In this document: positions 56,216 to 64,000 of the stretch, one piece after another
Layout of the letters: the number at the start of each line of letters is the position of its first letter
Numbering within the stretch: position 1 is the first letter of the stretch
Origin: Lycorma delicatula
Taxonomy: Eukaryota; Arthropoda; Insecta; Hemiptera; Fulgoridae
Assembly: GCF_047948215.1 (NCBI RefSeq)
Contig: NC_134455.1
Coordinates: 151,138,575-151,202,574, forward strand
Length of the DNA stretch: 64,000 nt
Reading direction: 5' to 3'
The notes under the pieces: generated by a model
What the model saw: only the letters and a program-made list of their open reading frames with translations
What the model was told of the DNA's origin: nothing
Database searches by the model: none
Position numbers and translations under genes: made by a program

Positions 56216-56674
56216 AATTACATAATTTAATCTTGATTGCGTAATTAAGATTACGTAATTTAGTACTTAAATATTAAATCATTTTATATTATTTTAGCCA
56301 TTTAATACTTCATTAGTTAGATTTTAATCTGAATAATCATTCTGAACGAAATTTAAAAATATATTTCAGCTAGAGGTATTAGCAAAACCGATATGAAACG
56401 TTTTTTTTTCCAAACTGTTAAATCGATATAATGATTATTAGTACCATTGTAATATCGATTGAAAAAACAATATAAATGTATATATATATATATATAAGAG
56501 TTGACCAACCCCGATAGTCGATATTGTTAAAGTGGTTGTCAAAACTTATGCACTGAAAATTTATTCTTTTCCATTCCTTCACTGATTAAATTAAAAATAA
56601 TATCTGTTATTAGTAATAATATACAAAAGCGAAATTATCAGGTTAAAAGTATACACTTTTTCGATACCGATCAT

Positions 56675-57095
56675 CTTTTTTTTCTTTTCCCTGTTTAGCC
56701 TCCGGTAACTACCATTTAGATAATTCTAAATGTAATTCTGAATGTACAAGACTACACTTCATTTATACTCATACATATCATCCTCATTCATCCTCTGAGG
56801 AATTATCTAAACGGTAGTTACCGGAGGCTAAACAGGAAAAAGAAAGATAATTCTTCAGAGGATGATATGTATGAGTGTAAATGAAGTGTAGTCTTGTACA
56901 TTCTCAGTTCGACCATTCCTGAGATGTATGGTTAATTGAAAACCCAACCACCAAAGAACACCGGTATCCACGATCTAGTATTCAAATCCGTGTAAAAATA
57001 ACTGGCTTTACTAGGAATTGAACACTGTAACTCTCGACTTCCAAATCAGCTGATTTGGGAAGACGGGTTAACCACTAGACCAACCCGGTGGGTTA
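56675..57095 (-). mobile_element. SINE family B, copy 3, with a duplicated inverted 3' arm
   Basis: The minus-strand SINE head is at 57095 (AACCCACCGGGTTGG), followed by an intact A-box-like GGTCTAGTGGTTAACC and the palindrome CCAAATCAGCTGATTTGG. Past the body, the 3' segment GTTTAGCCTCCGGTAACTAC occurs inverted against GTAGTTACCGGAGGCTAAAC (56695-56745 versus 56798-56850), making a strong hairpin. This is either two SINE ends head to head or an inverted template switch. Confidence 0.75.
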
Positions 57096-57245
57096 ACAGT
57101 TTATCAACTAATTTAAACGAATAAGTTGTCAAATTATTAATATTTACATAGCTATGATTCTATTTTTTTATTTTTTAATTACTATTAAATAGTATATTTT
57201 TTTGCAGGGAGTATTGATCGTGTAAAATTATATATTTGATTTTAG

Positions 57246-57432
57246 TACTGTAGCTAAAAATATGGTAATTTTACCAAATGGAGAATATAGAGCGGAAGTA
57301 TCTTATTGTTCAAATAATAGTAATGCTAACATTTTGGAAACATGTGTAGGAGGTTTGGCTGAAGTACGACCACTCTATGAGATTGAGCATAAATTTGGTA
57401 ACGTAACTTCTGGTTTTACAATCAGAGGTTAA
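57246..57432 (+). CDS. terminal exon candidate of an unknown host gene
   Basis: An acceptor (ATATTTGATTTTAG) is followed by T completing a codon, then 61 open codons to TAA: TVAKNMVILPNGEYRAEVSY then a Cys-containing tail with ETCVGGLAEVRPLYEIEHKF. AATAAA follows at about 57557, as expected for a last exon. A second upstream AG (57205-57206) would give stops. The phase (two bases needed) fits the exon at 46809. I do not recognise the family. Two Cys residues and balanced composition suggest real coding sequence. Confidence 0.45.
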
Positions 57433-57549
57433 CAAATATTGAAACGCCGTATTATACGAGTATATTGGGAATAAGGAAGGACATGTTATAAAAAATATTA
57501 GCACTAAAATATATTATTTGTATACTGATTTTCTTTCACAATAATAGAT

Positions 57550-57565
57550 AAAAAATAAATAAACC
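57550..57565 (+). terminator. polyadenylation signal candidate
   Basis: AAAAAATAAATAAACC lies about 120 bp after the stop of the candidate terminal exon. AT-rich context makes chance occurrence common. Confidence 0.35.
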
Positions 57566-57569
57566 TTTT

Positions 57570-58385
57570 ATGCATAGTTACTTAATACGCAACTAAAAAT
57601 ATTCATTCAAATATATAATAAATATTTGAAATTACACAAAATATATGTATTGTGTCTTTTATTTGTTTCATATGATAACGTAAAAAGTACTAGTTTCAAA
57701 ATTTTTAGGTGCATGAAATAAAAAAAAATGTGGTAAAATATTTGAATAACTTGCCCTGCTATTAATAATGAAAATTAAAAATTAGACACAAAGAAATCAC
57801 AGAATAATATATTTTACAGGTGGGCATACATAAGAAAAATATTTATGTAATAAATAAGCTTAACTAATTTGCTTAAGTAAAGTTTTCTATAAATATTTTG
57901 CCTCTACGATAAGGGCTAAAAATTTTTTTAAAATGTATAAACCTGTTCTCAATTTTAGGTCCGTAGTCTACAATTAAAAAAAAAAAATTGCAGGCTTTTG
58001 TTGATTGCTCTTTACATGAAGTATAATCTTTTAACAAGTATTTTGAAAAATGTATGTATACTGTAGGGTATAGAGCAAAAAACAAACAATGATATATTTC
58101 ACTTTTAAAAGGTGAGGTTTGATTTACGAAAAGATGTCATAGATTAATTGTGTAGTGGACAATTACATGTCTTATTCGTTTGAAAAAATCAATACCATTT
58201 CTTCGCGATATTCTTCAACCCCGTAAACGAATTTTGGAAAAAAATGAATACGATCAAACGTCCCACATATAAAAATGTTTGAGCAAAATTGAAAGAAAAT
58301 CTGTTCTGTCAATCTTAAGACATAAGCCCAATATTAGTTGTTTATATCATAGATATAAGATCAAAATCAGTACGTACATACTTAT
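57570..58385. other. no recognisable gene
   Basis: AT-rich. No repeat family or coding signal was recognised. Confidence 0.5.
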
Positions 58386-58389
58386 ATAT

Positions 58390-58560
58390 TTTTGGGGTAG
58401 TACATAAAAGAGTGTCTTATGAAGAAACGTAAAGGATTTCAGGACGTGTTCTAAAAATGCAAAATAAAGAAAAAACTCAATTTAACTTGCGTCCAAAAAC
58501 GCTTTATTTTAAAGTCATATCTTGCGAAAAAAATTCTACCGTAATTTCTGATCCATTGTT
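58390..58560. repeat. fragment of a long-inverted-repeat mariner-like TIR
   Basis: AGAGTGTCTTATGAAGAAAC, TTTCAGGACGTGTTCTA and AAATAAAGAAAAAACTCA parallel the left arm of the 3.0-kb element (GGGTCTCATGAAAAAACTGA, TTTCAGGACATGTTCTA, AATGAAAAAAGTTCA). No partner arm or transposase is adjacent, so it is a solitary fragment. Confidence 0.5.
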
Positions 58561-58564
58561 TTAT

Positions 58565-59500
58565 CACGGAAGAGGACTAAGTAGCCACTCTCCAGTGTAG
58601 TAATTTTAATAAAAATAAGAAAATGAACACAGAGAATGCAAAGGCAGTTATTTAGCGCAAGGAGTAAGGGTGTATGTAATGAAAAATTAATATCGGTTTA
58701 TTACTTAAATTTTTCTAAATGCTATTTTTTTTCATTTTTACATTAAATACTTTGAATGTCATCAAGAAATAACTCACTATAATACCGTATACACCCATGT
58801 TCCAAGCGCACCATTCTGTCCGGATTGTCGATTGCAAAATTAGCCTGCGCATAATACATGGATTTTATGGTTTCACATTGATGATGATGATGATGATGTA
58901 ATCATTTAATTTGCATATATTAATTAATACATATAGAAATATAATACAGATTGCTTTGTTTTTACTAGGAAACTACATTCAGTGAATTAAAATAATTTAC
59001 GTAAAACAAAAACACTTGGTATGACTAATTTACGGTATTATAAAATTAAGTCTTATCTACGACGTGGCGACGGACATTTTGGAAGCTGCCCTTCGCATTT
59101 TTTTTTCATGCACTCTTATTTTATACGAAAACATTTTTATCGATCATTTTTTAATAAATTACGATCAACTTTTATCGGACCAAAGAACGTTCAGTAAATA
59201 GAAGTTTCAGATTCATTAGAACTGCAGAATGAATGAAAAAAGAGGCTGTATTTATTTACCTTTGTAGAAAGGTTTTATGTTATTGGTTACACAAACGAGT
59301 ATGGAGATCGTGCTACAGGCAGAAAATTTAATATAACACAGTTCTGTAATCGTGAGTGACGAAAGAAAGAAAACAAATTTCTCGAAGTCAATGCAAACAA
59401 GACATCATTTCGGCGGAATACGCGAAATATCCGCAAATAGAAGAACCTGCAGCACATATATAAAATGTAAGTCGTTCTAGATAAAAGATTTCTACAGAAA
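58565..59500. other. no recognisable gene; (GAT)n microsatellite at 58879-58898
   Basis: A run of about seven GAT units. The rest is AT-rich with a gradual GC rise after 59050. Confidence 0.5.
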
Positions 59501-59508
59501 TGTGACAG

Positions 59509-59649
59509 ATGCAAGCCCTGGAAATCCGCGATGAATTAACTACCGGTAGGGATGAACTTAAATCTAATCTTAACCGTTTACGCCGATTTCTTTGCAGATA
59601 TCGTTTTTCTGTTCGAAGAGAGAGGACAATAACTCTGCGACTACCAGAA
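59509..59649 (+). CDS. weak exon candidate, unknown
   Basis: After an acceptor-like GATTTCTACAG, an ATG opens MQALEIRDELTTGRDELKSN then an Arg-rich stretch up to a donor-like AGAAG then GTAAAC. Composition is balanced and CpG-containing. No domain recognised. The frame otherwise stops at 59706. Low confidence: it may be unrelated sequence beside the LINE fragment. Confidence 0.2.
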
Positions 59650-59711
59650 GGTAAACCGACAATGTTTCATGTCATAAATTTACAAAAAAGAGTCGCTTAT
59701 TCTTAAAATCA

Positions 59712-60070
59712 AATTTGGATTGGGGATCAGTCAGGGTTCATGCTTCCGCGAACTCAGTTAGCTAGTTCAGAGGGCAAGGATGTAGGACATTTAAGATGTC
59801 CGGACGAGGCCTACAGTGAAGGAAAAAGCTGAGTTTAAAAATCACCGATGTAAATGTCTACCGAAGCATTTACATTGGTGTCATCCCAACAAGGCTTATT
59901 ACTATGAGATGTAAAAAGTTAGAGGGCGAAAGACGACTCCCATTAAAGCCCATCAGGGCTAGGAACGAGGGGGTTGTGGCGACCGGCAGCGTCACAAGGT
60001 GGGTGTCTTCCCCTACGGGGTTGGGATGGGGATCAGTCACCGATGACTTTCGTAGTCATCAATAATAATT
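59712..60070 (+). repeat. R1-like LINE 3' region fragment
   Basis: GC-rich island with AAAGCCCATCAGGGCTAGGA, GGGGTTGTGGCGACCGGCAG and GGTGGGTGTCTTCCCCTACG, aligned in the same relative orientation with the 3' region of the minus-strand R1-like LINE at 40190-40390. It also holds an inverted pair (CATTTACATTGGTGTCATCC near GATGTAAATG) and GATGACTTTCGTAGTCATC. Without ORF2 nearby, it is a severely 5'-truncated copy. Confidence 0.55.
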
Positions 60071-60079
60071 GAAAGTGTA

Positions 60080-63000
60080 GTTGTATAGAATGTTCAAACA
60101 AACTGCCGGTTACGAAAAACAAGTAGCTCGGTGATGCTGACAACAATTTCGGACGGAAAGAATTATCCCGTTATGTAATTTTTAAAAGAAAATATCTACC
60201 GAAGGTGAAAACTTTTCACCCGATATTATACGAGAACAAGAAAAGGTGTTGGGTAAAGTTAACAAAAATAAAAGAACACACAGCTCGTATTTGCCAAAAG
60301 AGATTGGACTTTAATTAGAAAGAAAACAACTGAACTTATGTTAAATCATAACCTTAAAAATTAAGAGAAATTATGAAATAAACATAACTTAATTCTATAT
60401 AAGAAATATCAGCTGAATTAACATATGAATAATGAGAAACAACATGAATATACATTTTTCAAATACACATTTTCAAAATCTACAATTTAACAAAGCCTGA
60501 AAACAAGAGAACATAAAACACCTTATTTACAATTATATACTTAGAAAAACATAACATCAATAAACATAGTATGACTGGAAAACTATTGCATTACTGACAT
60601 ATGCTGTAATATTGAAAAATTAGCAATGAACAAATGTCATTAACTTAGACAAATAAACTACAGTAAATCTTATTATTGGCACTGGCCTTTTCTGAATTAT
60701 GAACATCATCAAACTTAACATTAAATAATTAAAACATGTAATTCTAGTTTAGTATAGAAAAAAGGCCACAATAATATTCCAATATAAAAAAAGTTAATTA
60801 CAATAATCAAATTGAAATAAGGGAACATAATAGAGTTCATTTTAGAAAATAAGTTTTCTTGAAAACATGAAATTACAAAGTCCAAAAACATAAATTCACA
60901 TCAGGAGTAATTTTCTTTAGATTAATATAAGAAGTAATATGAATTCGGTTCATGAATAGATAAGATTTAATCTCGGCGATTAATAAGTTACAAGATTAAA
61001 TGATAGTGTTAATTACAATAAAAACAAATTGTAACAAGTAAGCACGTAAAATATGTTGCACATGAACAATAACATAACCTTATATAAGCCACCTTACGTG
61101 ACTGCACTTAAGTGAATAAATGGTTTTTTAAACCAAACTGGAAATTGAAAAGCTTAATGTACGATTAACTGAATGTTTCACAAATTTTACTAATAGCGTA
61201 ACTGTTTAGTATAAATAATAATGAAGGATTTGAACATCCCTTAACAACACACGAATATTGGTAAAAAATGAACTCGTGAAATTAAAGTGCACCTATACAT
61301 ACAGTTTATCCTTGGTGTAGTCTGTAACAGAGGTAACAGTTTGTGATTAGAAGTTGAAAAAAGACGTGGCGTCTCAGATTTGTAGTAATGAGTTAGGAGA
61401 GATTCTGCATCGATGAAATTTAATCAGCAGCTGGAGAAGATTCGGCGTCGATAGAGTTGGCAGTTTGTAGCGATTGAAACACTTTTAGGAGAGACGTAAT
61501 ATATAGATTTTGAAGATTAACATAACAAAGAAACGAGGCTGGACAAACATAGAAAACTGTGAAATCACGAAAATACTGACGAGTAGAACAAAAAAATATT
61601 TCGACAGAGAAATACCACAACGTTTATGCGAGTATGAAGACGACGAAAGTATTAACACATTATACGAGAGAGAACCGCAAGTTGGTCCCCGCCCGGGTCC
61701 AGCCTGTACATCCAAACAACATGAAATACTGAACTGGAATGAATAAAGCTGGCGTGGTGAGAAGTAGGGAAAGCGAACAAAACAATGGACAGAAGAGTGT
61801 GTTGACAACAAGAGTAGTGTCTAAGTGTTAGTATGAGAACGATTAGAGAAAACGTGTGGAATTCGGGAACGAAGACAAAAAAAAATAATTTACAAGCAAG
61901 CAGACCACTAAAGAATTACGTAAGACTGATAAAATAATTTCTGAATACGCAAGTTGAAGAAATGACATCAGGACAGACAAAGAGAAATAGACTTCTAGGA
62001 ACTATGACAATATTGAAATTGGTGAGAATAAAAAACACTTAAGACTAATATATATATTAAGACTAAACAGCAATAAATAATGCGTGATAGAAATAAGCTG
62101 ACACCAATATGATGATGCAACAGTAAGTCAAACTGGAGCCTGAGAGAAATTGATAATTAAAACAACAAACCAAACCAAACTATATTAAAACTACACATAA
62201 GATAAGCCTTACAAAAATTCAAAAATAATTTACCAAGCATATAAACTACAAGACTCGACCATAACCTTGAATACAATCGAATAAACGCAACGGCGTAAAC
62301 AAAAGGGATGGATAAATAACGCATTAATACCGGATTAGATTCAATGTGTCTTCGTCTTTGACCATGCACTTAGTTACAAAAACCTTCCGTACTTGTAATG
62401 GACAGTTTTAGGTGTCATATGACTGCTTACGCAATGCGAAAACTGACTCCTGCAATGTATGACAAGTTTGTTCCTGGGGAATGACATCTGCTCCTCAAGC
62501 TCTAGATATCTCCCTCCGTAAACTGACCGTTTAAAAACAAACTCCGTGAATACTACACTAATTAGATGGTCAACACAACACATGAGACTACATCATCGGG
62601 TATAATTAAGAAACAGTATTTGATACATTTTTATGTGTGTATTATTGCGGTTTAATCAGAAATAACCGGTGATTTGACTGAAGAATCATTCAAGAAATGT
62701 AGTATTTCAAACGCTCTCTATACTTTCAATTAAGTATTTACAGTACTCTGTTTACTGATATTATGCAAATAAAAAATACTGCTGTAAGTTCTGTCTTCTT
62801 TGGTAATTTTGTTAATAAAATGAGAAAAAACATTTATTTTTATCTTATCCTTCAAATCCGTGTCTTACACGGGTGAGCTACTACATGCGTACATGTACAT
62901 ATATCTAACTGTATAACTGTCTCGGTGTTATATGCTCTCATTTTTCATTGGGGTTATTTAAAAAAAAAGTGTTCAGAATAATTCTTGCAAAACTGATCGA

Positions 63001-63340
63001 CTTAAACGAAACACTAAATCAAGATATCAAACATCATTACTGAAACCGTTAAAAAAGTGACTGCTAACAAGATGAAACTTGTTGATGCCTGTGTAACTGA
63101 AAACGGAGGAAATTTCAAACATTTATGATAACAAAATTACTTCACGTTATGAAATTATTTAATATTTATGTTATTTAATTAATTAATTTTTTCATACATT
63201 GTTGTTAAAAGGGGTGTAATGTATTTAGGGTGTGCGTATGTATGTTTGTTCCACCATAGTAGCTCAACGGCTGAACCAGTCTAGATGTATGACCCCGCGT
63301 TAGAATCCTTACATTACCGGAAGTGTCATAGGTTATATAA
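60080..63340. other. A-skewed tract without a recognisable gene
   Basis: From about 60180 to 62350 the plus strand is markedly richer in A than T. Open frames at 61510-61746 (plus) and 61485-61811 (minus) overlap a GC-richer patch (61670-61710, GTCCCCGCCCGGGTCC), but neither shows a domain. It could be the body of an unrecognised retroelement. Confidence 0.4.
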
Positions 63341-63343
63341 ATA

Positions 63344-63499
63344 TGTATCTGGCCCCTGTGTTGCGAGTGGTTGCTTCTCGGTCTTTCATCCGGAGATCCC
63401 GGTCAGGCATGGCATTTACACACGCTAAAAAAAATGTTCATTCTTCTCATCCTTTGAAGCAATACCTAACGGTGGTTTGGAGGTTAAAAGAAAAAAACT
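63344..63499 (+). mobile_element. SINE family A, copy 2 (decayed)
   Basis: Aligns with the minus strand of 7588-7791: an A-box-like TGTTGCGAGTGGTTGC, CTCGGTCTTTCATCCGGAG, a damaged B box, AGGCATGGCATTTACACA, ATTCTTCTCATCCTTTGAAG and CAATACCTAACGGTGG. The B box has lost the GGTTCGAATCC core, so it should not be transcribed by RNA polymerase III. Confidence 0.8.
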
Positions 63500-63929
63500 A
63501 CATAAATTGTATATGTAATTTTACGGAAGTTTCCTTTTAATCGTCTCAGGCGATATTCTCGTAAACTACGCATAATACAAAAAATGAGCTAAACAAATTT
63601 ATCAGAGGTTTATTGGAGGGGGACACCTCATTATGATTATTTGACCTTGGACTTGATCTTAAGCTTATTTCAAGGTTAACACGATTTTTTCAAACGGTGA
63701 CCTATTTTTGACCCCATCTATGAAAAGGGCAGAAAACTTTACATTGGAATATGCGGTCACACATATGATCTTGGAACGTTTTTGAAATTCAAACGGCTAA
63801 CCATCAGAGAGTGTTATACGGGTGCTGGATTTTTTCCGTAGATTACAGTTTTCTAACAGTCACTGTTTTCTAAGTTGTGAGAAGAGGATTACTATCTAGT
63901 AGTGTCGCGTTTATTTTTTATACTGTTTA

Positions 63930-64000
63930 TTTCAAAATATTGGCCCAACTTGAATCGAGAACCGAGGAAGAACAGCGTGCTGTGATAAAACTTCTGATTT
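63930..64000 (+). CDS. mariner-like transposase N-terminus, cut by the window end
   Basis: The final bases read KILAQLESRTEEEQRAVIKL then L-I, matching the start of mariner-type N-terminal helix-turn-helix domains, whose first helix has an EQR-VI-FL pattern. No ATG precedes in frame; ATA occupies the likely start. The preceding 330 bp resembles a transposon 5' UTR/TIR (dense GACC/GGTC motifs) but is unassigned. Intactness cannot be judged. Confidence 0.45.

Noticed and set aside
61485..61811. 108-codon minus-strand frame with a hydrophobic segment
   Set aside because: It overlaps an open plus-strand frame, has no splice context and reflects the A-skew of the plus strand.

Overview
The window looks like part of an insect nuclear genome. 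It is AT-rich, with short spliced exons and a dense, layered load of eukaryotic transposable elements (TEs): tRNA-derived SINEs, RTE, R1-like and Jockey/CR1-like LINEs, a Penelope-like element, a Ty3/gypsy relic, and mariner and other DDE transposons. I recognised no bacterial-type genes, operons, rRNA, stand-alone tRNA genes or CRISPR arrays. A hemipteran is possible, but the sequence alone does not prove it.

Host genes are sparse. The clearest is the first coding exon of a kinesin-3 motor gene (Khc-73/KIF13 type) on the minus strand at 17053-17107. Its 5' splice donor opens an intron that would run left past position 1, so most of 1-17 kb is probably TE-filled intron. On the plus strand, a chain of small exon candidates (34095-34163, a 17-nt microexon at 42312-42328, 46809-46888, and a terminal exon ending at 57432) is phase-compatible. 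It may be one spliced gene of unknown function, but an in-frame TAA in the third piece is unexplained.

Layout. 1-17 kb: GC-rich island, LINE tail relic, a long-inverted-repeat mariner-like element (3.0-5.1 kb), a SINE (7.6 kb), a DUF7869-like DDE element with seven subterminal direct repeats (8.3-9.9 kb), and a MITE (14.5 kb). 17-25 kb: kinesin exon and promoter region, SINE copies, and local duplications. 25.4-30.0 kb: a complete but decayed 4.57-kb DNA transposon with 0.7-kb terminal inverted repeats (TIRs), an 8-bp target duplication and a broken DDE-like ORF. 30.7-34.1 kb: a LINE inserted exactly in the polypyrimidine tract of a host exon, itself carrying a Penelope-like insert with a candidate hammerhead ribozyme. 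35.5-38.1 kb: minus-strand RTE LINE. 39.7-41.9 kb: minus-strand R1-like LINE. 43.3-45.1 kb: second long-inverted-repeat mariner-like relic. 47.1-50.8 kb: Ty3/gypsy pol relic interrupted by a second copy of the 30.7-kb LINE. 50.9-52.5 kb: C2H2 zinc-finger relic and a palindromic mariner derivative. 53.2-54.5 kb: young RTE LINE copy with an intact RT-to-C-terminus frame. 56-57.4 kb: SINE with an inverted arm, then the terminal exon. 58-64 kb: TE fragments and an A-rich tract, ending in the 5' end of another mariner-like transposase cut by the window edge.

The two most unusual items are the 25.4-30.0 kb element and the 8.3-9.9 kb element. Both belong to poorly classified DDE-like families. All family assignments come from motif recognition by eye; no search was run.
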